NCBI GenBank assembly: GCA_964020975.1 | Contig: OZ026623.1 | Coordinates: forward strand, 78,188,023 to 78,252,022 | Direction of reading: 5' to 3' | DNA: 64,000 bases | Source: Hermodice carunculata | Lineage: Eukaryota > Annelida > Polychaeta > Eunicida > Amphinomidae | Shown here: one piece after another, positions 12,271 to 21,290 of the stretch | Layout of the letters: each line of letters opens with the position of its first letter | Numbering within the stretch: position 1 is the first letter of the stretch | The notes under the pieces: model-generated | What the model saw: the letters and a program-made list of their open reading frames with translations, nothing else | What the model was told of the DNA's origin: nothing | The model's database searches: none | Program-made: the position numbers and the translations under genes

Positions 12271-15200
12271 AAAAGTAAGAAAAACTTTGAGATGGGCAGG
12301 AGATGTAGGGAGTGTTACATATACAGTGGTCCCCCTCTTATGAGCCCCCCCTCCGAAGAGAGGCCACCCCCTCTACAAAGGCCACTTCTCCATGCAGCAA
12401 GTATGGCATTTCCATTGTAAATTACCTCTGAAGAGAGGCCACCCCTAATAAGGCTACTTTTCCAGTGCATTTGGGGTGGCCTTATAAGAGAGGGACCACT
12501 GTACATGACATAAACGTATCTAAACCAGGACATTGCTAGGTGGGTACCTATCTATGTTCAAAAACAAGCATTTTTTCACTTTGCATGTTCAGGAACAAAT
12601 CTAAGCCTTTTAAAATTTGTAGCCAAATCAGTTAATAAAGCAATTGTCATTGCAGAATATGACCTAACTCATGTAGAACTCATGTTAAAATAAATGAGTC
12701 ATTGGCAAATTTCTTCAGCCAAATTAATGAAACATTAGCATTTGGCTAATTGGCTAACGGCACCAGTGGTCCCTGTATGTTTATCAATATGAATGTCTTA
12801 AAACAGAGTTGCAGCTAATGAGAAAGTACCAGGTAACAATTTCAATTAAGCCTGAATAAACACTTCGAAAGGCCACTAAACCTTTATTTGAGCTTTTCTC
12901 CATAATTGAAATTAAAAGTCCTGGAACACATCAAAAACTACTCCCAATAGGCAGGATGTAAAGTAAAATGTACAAGACAAAATTGTATTTCAACCTGTTC
13001 CCTTAAGATACTTATAAGCCGGTGAAATTGAACTTCTTCAATCAAATTTGGTACAAGAAACTTGATCCTCACCTGTTTGAGAGCTGCTAATAATGCAATA
13101 CATCTGGCATTGGAGCCACAGACCACACCCTCTGCATACTGTAGACCTAACTTGAGTATGGCTGGGTGTATAGCACTGGCTGAAAAACTGGAAAATACAG
13201 ACAATTCATAACCTTCTGCCAGATTTTTTACACCTTTAAATGTGTTGTAAAAGTACATTGGACTGTAACTGCATATTTGCTCAATTAGAGTCACTGTTGA
13301 TGAAGAACATGTAGAAGTTAACACTTGTTTTGATGGTCCATACAAGTGGATGATTTTTGCCCTCCCCCACCTCCCAAAAGCCATGAATGTGGTTTGTGGA
13401 GAAAATGTTTAATAGCTATGTGATCGCATGTTGATTCTGTTGGGATTCAAGATTTTTGTCTCCCTGTCTTGCCTTTTAGTAAAAAGACTTGATGATATGT
13501 GTATGTACCTGTAAACTTAACAATTGCATTCACCAATGGTTGACCAAGAAATTCAACAATTTTTTTATTTCTTGACATGTTACCTCAGAGAAATACAAAG
13601 ACTGCCCTTATAATTCACCAATCAGAAAAAAGAAAACAATTCATACCTTCAGTTTGGCTTTTTTCCAAAATGTCTTAAACATATATTAAATGGATTACTT
13701 ACTTACATAAATTCGATCATGCTTGAATTTTCTAGTTATTTCACCCTAATGTCTCTATTTTGTTCAGGATATTTAACAGCAGATTCTTAAAATCCAGTTG
13801 CATCATATATGTACCTTTCTTTCCTAACTATAAGCTGAGACTACAGACTGGTCACAGTCACCTACAGACAGCACAATTATTGTTCTACTGCTTTTGAAAT
13901 GAATTCATTTCATCAGGGCCTGTCTACAAAAGCTACTGCTGGCCAAGTTTATTTATCTATGGACAGCTTGTTACTAAGTGAACCATGTGCAGGTGTTTAA
14001 TATTTTGTCAGTATTCTGGTGTAAACTGTTGTTACAACATCACAGAACTGTAACCTGTATCAAACAATGTCCTTTTGAACTTGAGAGATCCCTGCCCCCC
14101 TCCCCCAACTAGAAAAATCGCGGTTCCCAACAGGACTGGACGTCCCTGGCTTTGCACTCACACAGGCCCCACGAGCTTGAAAATTATGTCAAACAAAGAT
14201 CACCAAAATGTCATCAGGTAAGCATATAGAAGTCTTGCCGAAAAGTCACTGGTCCAAAGCCATTATCTTGTAAAAGTTTCGGAGGACCATTAATTTTTCT
14301 GAAATGTAGACCCAAATGTCCAGAAAAATTTCAAATTATTACACAAAGCTAGATTACCTAGGCCAGTAAAATTTAGTCATGGACCAGCAAAACTTGTAAC
14401 TTTGCTGGCCCAAATGGCCTGTCAGGAACAAAAAAAGTTTTCAGAAAGACTGAAATAGTCCGAAAAGTACAGTTGAAGTGAATCTGAGTTTTTGATTTGG
14501 CCTGTGAATCATAATTGAGATATTTTATTTTTAAGCATGCTTCTTCTACGGCAGTCAGACAAGATACAAAGAATATATCCTCAAAACTTCTTTTGCAGAG
14601 GGTGCATAGAAAGCAGTCAGATACTTTTTCATTATATGTCAGTGGCCATGAGGAACACCATTCGGCTGTGTTTATTTTTTTTAGTGGTGATGGGGGTCAT
14701 TGGTGGGGCTTGGCAGCCTTTGCAGCCTTTGCAGGTATGGTATGGGCAGCAGTGGGGGCCAATACCACCTACTGCACCCCCCCCCCCCCCCCCCCCCCGC
14801 CCCCAACCCATCGCTGATTGCGTCACTGAAAAAACGGAAACAGCCCAGGGAAGCATTTGTTTGCTTCAGATGTAAGCTAGGTGAACAGATATATGCACTT
14901 GTGGATGAGACAGCAGTAAAAACATAATTATCAACAATGTGTGTGTGTGTGTGTATATATATAGATATATAGATATATATATATATATATATGTATACAT
15001 GTAGTATATATATATATACAATGTACATTGAGGGGCCTAGGATATAGAATGGATCAGTCTACAATTTCATCTAAACACATCAAAACATTATATATATATG
15101 AATGTTCATGTGCTGTCATGTTGCACACTCAGGGAAAGATGTAGGCCTTCAAAATCTGCAGCCAAATTGGAAATAACAGTAATCACTGCAGAATTTGGCC

Positions 15201-17630
15201 TGACTATTATATAATTTACGTTAAAATAACTAAGCCATTAGCAAATTTCTTTACCCAAACAAATGAAACATTAGCGTTTGGTTAATTGGCTTATGGCACC
15301 AGCAGGCCCTGACACTAAACATGCTATATTCAAAGGACAATAAACTACAATTTGCCAACGAAGTAAGGTTGAACTTACGGTATACCCTGAGTGAGAGACA
15401 CTTCCCTCTCATACTGATGTAGGTGTCCAAACAATGCCACCTTTTTCTGGACGACTGTTCTCTGTGGGATCTGTTGTTTTTCCAGCTTCTTCGCCATTCT
15501 CTTCCGTGTCTGGGCATCATCTGCCTTTATACGGTCTGGCACACGAATGTTCTCTTTCTTTGCAGCTAGATGAAGAAGTGAAATATTGCAGGCAGGCTGA
15601 CCAAAATAAGCATTTTGATTTTTGAGTAACATTGAATGATCAGGGCCACCTTTGAAATATCATTTAACTAGCTATTTTCCTACTGACACTATAAATTCAA
15701 CATCCATCAGCACTTCATTGTTTTCACTGGCACGGTTTTTGTTTTTGTTTTTAACCAGCATTCAATGTGAAAACATATTCCGATTATTGCAATACCAATG
15801 ACAATAGAAGTCACATTGACTCCCCCTGTACTTGTTGGTTATTTGGTGGAAGTGCACTGGTGGCTCCCTCTATCCATACACTGTTAAACCTCCCTACACA
15901 TTATATATCCCCGATTCTGGCAAGAAATGCTGACTCAGTAAATATACTGCTTTACCGTGTTGATATGGCACTTGCACATAACTACCTCCATTGAACCATT
16001 CTTTTATAGGAATGGGGATTTGGTCGAGTGGATATGTGCGTTTCCCATTTCAGCTAGGCGACTGGTGCCAAAGGTTGCAGGTTCGAGTCCCGCTCGTTCC
16101 GAACATGAAATATAGAAGGGACGTGTCAACTCAACTGCTGTACTCACCGGGCTGGCCACCTGCCTCTGCCTTTCTGGCTGCCTTTGCCTTCCGTTGTGCT
16201 TCCTGGCAACAAATAAGATCAATTTTATTTCCAAGACACAGCAAACAGTGCAAGCCACTCTACACTTTGTCCATCCAGTATGGATGTTATATGGCATATT
16301 CACAATGTCAGAGTGACGAGAGCGGAAATTTGTTTACATTTACAAAGAAATACACAATTTACACAAATTCTACAGAATTTGGGAGATTTATCAACAGCAT
16401 CAAGGCTTGAGAAAGTTTTATTGAAGTCCAGAAACTTTCAGGTTTGAACATATGAAAAGGAGAATATAAATCCTTGCAAAAATTTTTAGAGCTCTACAAT
16501 TCTCATTGAAATCCACTTGTCCAGGCAAGAAGCACCCCTACCCCTATCTTCTGCATGCTTCTTTCAAATTTTACTTGTCGAGCACAATAGGACAACCAAA
16601 TTGTAGAGCCCCATGCAGTTATGAATTTCAAAACTAAATGTCAAAAACAAGCACCACCGTAAAGACAACCAAAAAATAAATGTTGCTCCTCCCCCACCCC
16701 CCGCCTTAATGTGTGGGACAAAAATAAATGTATAAATAAATGAATTTGTGACATGATACTAGTATCAACACACCACCCCTTGCTGGTACTTCTGCCTCTT
16801 CCTTTAATAGAGAACCCCAAGGTATCATAACCATGCATGGTCCACACTGAGGTACCTGTCTTCAGAGACCACTCCAATGAGGAACCACCTGACTGGGGTG
16901 AGTTTGCAAAATCAAGGTAGTACAGTGAAATTGTTCTTGGTAGTCCACCCCTCAAATGACCAAATTGTCATTCCTGACAGTCGGTACATATATGTCCTAG
17001 GAGATACACGCAAATGCAATGCGAGAACTACTGTAAATTGCTTTATTTTTCGTGTGTATAAACTTTCACGGTTTTTAAATTTTGACATTTCACTGTTGTA
17101 TTAATTTTACTGTTTTGGACATAATTCCCATTCAAACAATGTTAAAATACTATTTCACTGTGTTTTCATTTTCACAGCTTTGTGCCATCAGAGAGATCAG
17201 CGAAAATAAGAATACAGAGACATTATAAGCAATTTACAGTAATTAGCAAAATACCCTGAAAACTTGCCTGTATTGCTTTCCTCTCAGCTCTCAATTCTGC
17301 TTTGCTTTTTGCAGGGGGAGCCCCATCTACACCTGATCCTGAAGGCTGGGGCTTCGAAACCTTGTCCTTGTTTGCTTTCTCTGCTTGTCCCCCGGGGTCA
17401 TGTTTGACACTGCTCGCAGCTTGCACATCATTATGGCATGCATCACTTTTTAGTCCTATTTGTAGAGCAGGCCCGGCCGGTGCATCTTGGTCAGTAATTT
17501 TGCCGCCTTCTTTTCCTGAACCCTTTATTTGCCGTTTTGGTTTGTTTTTCTTCTTGCCGCCTGGTGTATCTGCACCTGTTGCAGCATGGCTGTTTGGACC
17601 AGGATTTGGACCACCTGTGGGCTCAGACAT
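6275..17630 (-). CDS. EIF2B4: Translation initiation factor eIF2B subunit delta (8 coding exons, 3' end not in window)
   Basis: eIF2B is the cytosolic guanine-nucleotide exchange factor that reloads eIF2 with GTP. Delta belongs to its alpha/beta/delta regulatory core, which senses phosphorylated eIF2. Eight exons (17268-17630, 16148-16202, 15379-15565, 13073-13187, 10449-10525, 9089-9191, 7269-7399, 6275-6366) join in consistent phase to give about 374 residues. The first 120 or so residues are a Gly/Lys-rich disordered tail. Then come the family signatures [98 protein letters not shown] and [13 protein letters not shown]. These are the helical domain and the start of the Rossmann-like domain. 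Known orthologues are near 520 residues, so about 145 C-terminal residues are missing and probably lie left of the window. Intron 1 has a GC donor. Assignment rests on remembered family sequence, and the match is extensive. Confidence 0.93.
7269..7399 (-). CDS. EIF2B4: EIF2B4 coding exon 7
   Basis: 131 nt. The acceptor is TTTCAG| and the donor is TG|GTGAGT. It encodes [20 protein letters not shown], then [10 protein letters not shown] and NGDVIAVYA. It enters in phase 0 and leaves with TG, completed to Cys by exon 8. Confidence 0.93.
7466..7643. mobile_element. MITE with TACAGTGAAA terminal inverted repeats
   Basis: The left end is TACAGTGAAACCTCATTATA. The right end, on the other strand, is TACAGTGAAAACTGGTTATA. 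The 178-bp element is flanked by TA, as expected for Tc1/mariner-type MITEs. An inverted, partly eroded copy lies at 10135-10283, sharing a TGTCAGATAACTGAATATGTC core. It sits in EIF2B4 intron 6. Confidence 0.75.
8669..8885 (+). mobile_element. piggyBac-like MITE, degraded copy
   Basis: It begins CCACTTTCCCCCTCAAACTGG and shares the GGTCAAAT and AGGTCAATAATTTTCC segments and the central imperfect hairpin with the intact copy at 11142-11381. The ends are eroded. It lies in EIF2B4 intron 6. Confidence 0.6.
9089..9191 (-). CDS. EIF2B4: EIF2B4 coding exon 6
   Basis: 103 nt. The acceptor is CTTCCAG| and the donor is GAG|GTATGA. It encodes (S)[20 protein letters not shown] and then [14 protein letters not shown]. 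This matches the family's FLTQCRPLSASM helix. It leaves in phase 0. Confidence 0.93.
10135..10283. mobile_element. MITE of the TACAGTGAAA family, inverted copy
   Basis: Starts TACAGTGAACTCATTATGATGACACC and follows the reverse complement of the copy at 7466-7643 through GTGTCAGATAACTGAATATGTC to a terminal GAGTGTC. The far end has lost its TACAGTG. It lies in EIF2B4 intron 5. Confidence 0.65.
10449..10525 (-). CDS. EIF2B4: EIF2B4 coding exon 5
   Basis: 77 nt. The acceptor is TTTTTCAG| and the donor is AG|GTAGGA. It encodes [20 protein letters not shown] followed by IKPCI. This aligns to the family's [20 protein letters not shown] without gaps. It enters in phase 0 and leaves in phase 2. Confidence 0.93.
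10748..10899. mobile_element. CAGGGA-ended MITE, copy 1
   Basis: It starts CAGGGACAGATCTAGGCC and ends GGCACCAGCAGTCCCTG. Two relatives lie at 12590-12775 and 15130-15311 and share GTTAAAATAA, ATTTGGCTAATGGCACCAG and the CAGGGA/TCCCTG ends. The ends resemble hAT-type elements, but I could not confirm an 8-bp target duplication. It lies in EIF2B4 intron 4. Confidence 0.6.
11142..11381 (+). mobile_element. piggyBac-like MITE with central perfect hairpin
   Basis: The left end is TTAA|CCCTTTCCCCCTTA. The right end is TAAGGGGGAAAGGG|CTAA. CCCTTT termini next to TTAA are the piggyBac hallmark, and CTAA is one change from the TTAA target. The interior is non-coding. Its middle is a perfect hairpin with 31-nt arms (11287-11317 and 11319-11349) around a single base. 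Related copies are at 8669, 48301 and 56254. Confidence 0.75.
12226..12269. repeat. (CAA)n microsatellite
   Basis: About 15 perfect CAA units preceded by A-rich sequence. Confidence 0.95.
12322..12503. mobile_element. MITE with TACAGTGGTCCC terminal inverted repeats
   Basis: The left end is TACAGTGGTCCCCCTCTTAT. The right end, on the other strand, is TACAGTGGTCCCTCTCTTAT. It has several internal GAGAGGCCACCCC steps and no coding capacity. The TA-bounded ends suggest a Tc1/mariner-type non-autonomous element. A diverged relative lies at 5679-5814. It lies in EIF2B4 intron 4. Confidence 0.75.
12590..12775. mobile_element. CAGGGA-ended MITE, copy 2
   Basis: Starts CAGGAACAAATCTAAGCC and ends GGCACCAGTGGTCCCTG. 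It is collinear with the copies at 10748 and 15130. It lies in EIF2B4 intron 4. Confidence 0.6.
13073..13187 (-). CDS. EIF2B4: EIF2B4 coding exon 4
   Basis: 115 nt. The acceptor is TTTTCCAG| and the donor is CAG|GTGAGG. It encodes (P)[20 protein letters not shown] and then [19 protein letters not shown] second AG lies 8 nt further in, but only the first keeps the frame and the family's spacing between SLTQ and HPA. This is the most conserved helix of the subunit. Confidence 0.95.
14690..14905 (+). repeat. GGCAGCC-rich dispersed repeat, copy 1
   Basis: A GGCTTGGCAGCCTTTGCAGCC stretch, a poly-C run (14777-14798), then CCAGGGAAGCATTTGTTTGC and AGATGTAAGCTAGGTGAACA. Related blocks lie at 18826-19030 (same strand) and 20820-21050 (opposite strand). 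It is non-coding and lies in EIF2B4 intron 3. Confidence 0.5.
14937..15020. repeat. (TG)n(TA)n compound microsatellite
   Basis: A GTGTGT run passes into about 60 bp of TATATA with few interruptions. Confidence 0.95.
15130..15311. mobile_element. CAGGGA-ended MITE, copy 3
   Basis: Starts CAGGGAAAGATGTAGGCC and ends GGCACCAGCAGGCCCTG. It is collinear with the copies at 10748 and 12590. It lies in EIF2B4 intron 3, 68 bp from exon 3. Confidence 0.6.
15379..15565 (-). CDS. EIF2B4: EIF2B4 coding exon 3
   Basis: 187 nt. The acceptor is TTCATCTAG| and the donor is ACC|GTAAGT. It encodes (A)[20 protein letters not shown] and then QQIPQRT...[22 protein letters not shown]. It enters in phase 1 and leaves in phase 2, consistent with both neighbours. 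Confidence 0.94.
16011..16095 (+). repeat. tRNA-like SINE head or tRNA pseudogene
   Basis: It has a good A box (TGGTCGAGTGG, 16021-16031) and B box (GGTTCGAGTCC, 16080-16090). They are 48 bp apart, with an extra-arm-like interval as in Ser/Leu-type tRNAs. The acceptor arms pair poorly, so a working tRNA is unlikely. It lies in EIF2B4 intron 2, antisense to the gene, about 50 bp from exon 2. Confidence 0.55.
16148..16202 (-). CDS. EIF2B4: EIF2B4 coding exon 2
   Basis: 55 nt. The acceptor is GTTGCCAG| and the donor is G|GTGAGT. It encodes [18 protein letters not shown], continuing the charged helix of exon 1 (family ELRAERRAKQEAERALKQ). It enters in phase 0 and leaves in phase 1. Confidence 0.9.
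17262..17267 (-). other. EIF2B4: GC splice donor of EIF2B4 intron 1
   Basis: The exon ends CAG and the intron starts GCAAGT. Every other donor position fits the U1 consensus, which is typical for the rare GC-AG introns. The acceptor is CAG at 16203-16205. Confidence 0.8.
17268..17630 (-). CDS. EIF2B4: EIF2B4 coding exon 1 (start codon exon)
   Basis: 363 nt, 121 codons. The ATG at 17628-17630 has A at -3 and is preceded by a 15-nt 5' UTR and a TTTTCAG acceptor (17646-17648), so a further non-coding first exon is expected upstream. The protein segment is disordered and rich in Gly, Lys and Pro, and ends [14 protein letters not shown]. The donor is CAG|GCAAGT, a GC donor. Reading on to the next GT would insert residues with no counterpart in the family. 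Confidence 0.92.
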
Positions 17631-17645
17631 TATTTACGGAGGCAC

Positions 17646-18400
17646 CTGAAAAATATAAACGATTTTGTGTCATGATAGTACAATCTGACAAGAAACACAT
17701 CAGTAACAAAATAGTAAAGCACATGTAAGTAAATATTTTATTGACAAGAAGAACAGGTTAGTGCTGACCTATTTGTCCTATATATTGATGTATGTCACAG
17801 ATTCACATGCAGATAAAGTTAAATACACACAGTGGCAGACTACCTTGTCTGACTGGTTAGGTATTGTTACTAACTTCTGTATCACGACACTTTTCGGTTC
17901 AGGGCCATGTGTCCAGACACGCTACGTATCATGTGCTGCCTGTGTGCTGGTGTTTTGATAAACCATTCTGCAATGTCTACATACATCAGCAATGAATTGG
18001 TGATGTAGACTATGAAATGTGTTTTGTTGGCTGTTCATCTACATGCAGGGATGGTTTTCTTAAATTTCTTCACATTAAATTCATAAGTTATGGTACAATT
18101 GAAGTTTTTTATCGTAGGCTTCATGAAAATTTGATACACAAGGAATGTATCACAATATGGTTCAGTACAGGGTTAGTGTCACAGTATTTCGCTATTTTGA
18201 CATATTGTCGCAACCTAATGTCTGTAGACTCAAAGTTACTTGTAACCATGTAGCTTTGTTTACATAGAGAAAATGTGATATACATGTACTGTGTACCATA
18301 AGCTGAGTAGTGCTGGAATAACCACACTTAGATATACAATAGTATGTACATGTGGGTCAAGTTCATAATTTCGGGTCCAGAATTATATTTTCACCCAGGA
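17646..18400. other. 5' UTR intron / upstream region of EIF2B4
   Basis: The splice acceptor at 17646 marks the end of a 5' UTR intron. I cannot place the non-coding first exon or a promoter. No other coding sequence is recognised. Confidence 0.5.
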
Positions 18401-18419
18401 CAGTTTATTAGCATTGCAT

Positions 18420-18770
18420 TATAAACACAACTCATCACATTGTATTTCTTCACAATTTCAGCACCAGTTTAGATATACCATTATATATGTACATGGCAGT
18501 GATCAACACTGAAGATCAGAAAATATAGGATGTACCCGGTATACTCCGGACAGAGCATTCCATATATACACATATAACTCATCGTATTGTATTTCTCTCA
18601 GCATCAGAGATAAACTACATGCACCATTTACAGAACTGGAAAAGCAGATGACTCTACCAGCCCTCCTTGACCCTGTGGACTAATTAAAAGTAATATAAAC
18701 ACTGCCAAAAATTTTGTGGAAAACAATGTACCTCAATTACAGAAAAGATGAAACTAATTCCACAACAGGA
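18420..18770 (+). repeat. Local duplicated block, copies A and B
   Basis: Segments ACAACTCATCACATTGTATTTCTTCAC (about 18427) and ATAACTCATCGTATTGTATTTCTCTCAG (about 18576) are diverged copies. The second continues through ACAGAACTGGAAAAGCAGATGACTCTACCA. A third copy lies at 21090-21290. The sequence is non-coding. Confidence 0.6.
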
Positions 18771-18825
18771 AGAGCATATGAGGTCTAGGGCTTAGCTAGC
18801 CCTACTAGCACTTGGAACACCATAA

Positions 18826-19030
18826 GGCAGCGTAGGTCACATTTTGGCGACGGGGGATGGCGGCGGTCGGCGCTGCTTGGCAGCAATCGCCATCCACAGA
18901 CACCCAAATTATAAGCCTTGGCAGGACTGGGCAGAGACCGTCGTCCATCTCTGCTGATAAATTCAAGGAGACCAGGGAGTATTTATGAATTTGTTTCAGA
19001 CATAAGCTAAGTGAACGAATGTAAGAACAG
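18826..19030 (+). repeat. GGCAGCC-rich dispersed repeat, copy 2
   Basis: It has GCTTGGCAGCAATCGCC, then CCAGGGAGTATTTATGAATTTG and CAGACATAAGCTAAGTGAACG. The order and words match the copy at 14690-14905. Confidence 0.5.
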
Positions 19031-19088
19031 GATGGCAAAATGGCATGGAAATATAAGTTAATATTTATACATAATGTATATTCATTTA

Positions 19089-19107
19089 TATATATATATA
19101 TATATAC
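19089..19107. repeat. Short (TA)n tract
   Basis: About ten TA units ending the preceding AT-rich stretch. Confidence 0.8.
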
Positions 19108-20590
19108 ACATATGTATGTTACTATTAGAAAGAACATTTTGAGTATTCCACAAATTATCAATCCAAACATCACTCTCAGAAAAAAAATCTTTATTCGTTG
19201 TTAAGTAGTCAGGTGCAAATAAATATTTACAGGGCATTTCCATTGTCATCAAATGATTCAATATTTCCTTGTGATGAGAAGAATCTCCCAAATGCACAAG
19301 TATATTGCATGAATATTGGTCTTGTGTTATACTGTGTCATAAAACAGTGGGAAGATGCAATTATAGTAACTTAGTGAAAACATGAAGGAGAATAATACGA
19401 CCCTGCTAAGTCAACAGCTTTGGTTGGCCAGGACCTTGACCTGTCCATTTAACAGTTAAATACAATAATGTTACTTAAGTGCTAGTACATGAAAAAAAAA
19501 TAGAAATACTTTGAAGTTTAGTGCTTGAGCAAAAGCACTGATTGGCAGTGAACTTGATGATGAGACCAGTAAGCTGGAGTTGTGTATTCAACCAAGGAGG
19601 CTAGATCTAGCCGCCTTGATTCAACACATTACTTAGCTTATCTTAATTGGTTACCCCCTCAGTGCACAGAGTTGACACCTCTAGATCACCGATCTGCTGG
19701 TGAGCAGTAGCTGTGTTTTGGGCCTCTTCAGTATTAACAAGGTGTGTGGATCTGCTTTAATAGCTCTATAAAAATGTATCGATTTTGCTAATTTTCAGCT
19801 CATGATTAATATCTAATGATCTTCCCTCATATTTATTATGGTATGCTTAAACAGTGGGCAGGGAGTGCATATAGGAGATAAGCATTTTATTCTGTTCCAA
19901 AAACTGTCCGTGATTTGGGGATTCACAGGAAAACATCTGAGTCATGCAGGTTAATCTGTGGTACGATTTGCATTGAAACAAAAATGAGTAAAATCATTGG
20001 GATGCATCGGGATGAAACTATGAATGAAGACAATAAAAACTTTAAAAAACAATTTTAAAGTTGAAAAGTTGCTTCTCGAAATTGTTGGAACCCACTTACT
20101 AATTTGTTTACCAGGCAGTTATGTTAGTGATGCAATTTTTTCTATTTTTTAAAGGTTTTTTTCTGTGTTAACATAATAATTCTGACTTCTTCTCCAGAAG
20201 ACTTATAGAAATGTTCAGTGACAAGAGGTGAAACAAACTTGGTGATAACTTGCTGTTACTTTGGGCTCTTGATCATGTTGTTTGACAATGTTTTCATTTT
20301 GGGTACTGATCGATAAATGCATTCATTTCTATGGCTCCTCTGACTGTTTGTTGCTGCTCAGTTCAACTTGTCCCAGGTGATCTCAGCTCACTAAATGTAA
20401 GCACCTTGGTTAATTCAGCATAGCCCACGCAGGTGATTCCACAGCTCAGTGATCACTCCGTCCACCAGTTTTATTGAAGGACATGAATAGTAACATTTAC
20501 ACAGTCTTGGTGTCACATAAGTAGATCATGAATTAATCTGTCATTTATTTGCAATCCCAAAATCACTAGTTCTTGCATTTGTCCACATAT
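19108..20590. other. Unassigned intergenic DNA
   Basis: No recognisable gene, RNA or repeat ends. Short open frames have random composition. Confidence 0.55.
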
Positions 20591-20816
20591 TTGTATTTGT
20601 GTCTTTTTGTTCAGAACCACTTCCTAGTAGTCATTACCCTGCTCTGCAGTCGGAACTCTTTACTCCCCGTAAGATAACCTGTCATTGTCTAACCTATATA
20701 CACATGGAAGTACTAGTGTCCATATTGCACACATTCTTCCGTAGAATTTTGACATAGGCTGTATTAGCCTGAATAAATTAAAGGGTCTTCAGCAGGTAAC
20801 CACTCAGAACATGTTT
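20591..20816 (+). repeat. Terminal-exon-like repeat, copy A
   Basis: A pyrimidine-rich tract ends TTTTTGTTCAG|AACCACTTCCTAG (AG at 20613-20614). An open frame (PLPSSHYP, LQSELF, YIHMEVLVSILHTF) follows to TAG at 20755-20757, then AATAAA at 20772-20777. Copies at 56737 and 61681 keep the same acceptor, frame and stop. Homology starts just before the pyrimidine tract and ends about 40 bp after the polyA signal. It looks like a mobile or duplicated 3' terminal exon. The parent element is unknown. Confidence 0.65.
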
Positions 20817-20819
20817 AGA

Positions 20820-21050
20820 GGCCTGTATGAAACAAATAGATGCTCCCTGGGGCTGCCTTTGAATTTGTCAGTGGCAGCGGGCAGCCATTGGCAGTGGTGG
20901 GCAGTGTTTGGCAGCCAGGCAGAAGGCCACTGACCAGGCTGTAAACTTTGGCAGTATTCTGTGGCAGTGGGCAGCCATTGCAGCCGACCACTGCCCATTG
21001 CCGCCAACCACCGCCCATGGCTGCCAGCCACTGCCCGCTGCCACTGAATG
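20820..21050 (-). repeat. GGCAGCC-rich dispersed repeat, copy 3, foldback
   Basis: Starts next to copy A of the terminal-exon-like repeat. The block from CAGTGGCAGCGGGCAG (about 20870) to CTGCCCGCTGCCACTG (ending 21048) is an inverted repeat with many internal GGCAGTGG words. ATGCTCCCTGGGGCTG matches, on the opposite strand, the CCCAGGGAAGCAT of copy 1. Confidence 0.55.
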
Positions 21051-21089
21051 GCGTTCGTTAGTGTAGACTGCTAGACGAATGCAGCATTA

Positions 21090-21290
21090 CACACAGAACT
21101 CATCACACTGAATTTTTCTCGGCACCAGTGATGACCTACATTGCTATTGAACATATTACCATTCACACAACTGGAAAAACACATAACTCTACCACCCCTT
21201 CTTGAACATGTGGACTTATTCAAGGTAATATAACATTTCCACTATCAACAACTCAGTGGAAAACAATGCACCTAAACTTCTGAAAAATAG
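21090..21290 (+). repeat. Local duplicated block, copy C
   Basis: ACACAGAACTCATCACACTG, then ACACAACTGGAAAAACACATAACTCTACCACCCC and CAGTGGAAAACAATGCACCT correspond in order to the block at 18576-18740. Confidence 0.6.

Noticed and set aside
12938-13384. A 148-residue single-exon protein
   Set aside because: Only 13073-13187 is coding (EIF2B4 exon 4); the flanking residues are intron read-through without family similarity.
15991-16410. Plus-strand 139-residue protein
   Set aside because: Runs across the tRNA-like sequence and the antisense of EIF2B4 exon 2; composition artefact.
17302-17649. Plus-strand protein opposite EIF2B4 exon 1
   Set aside because: Antisense shadow of a GC-richer exon; no family similarity.
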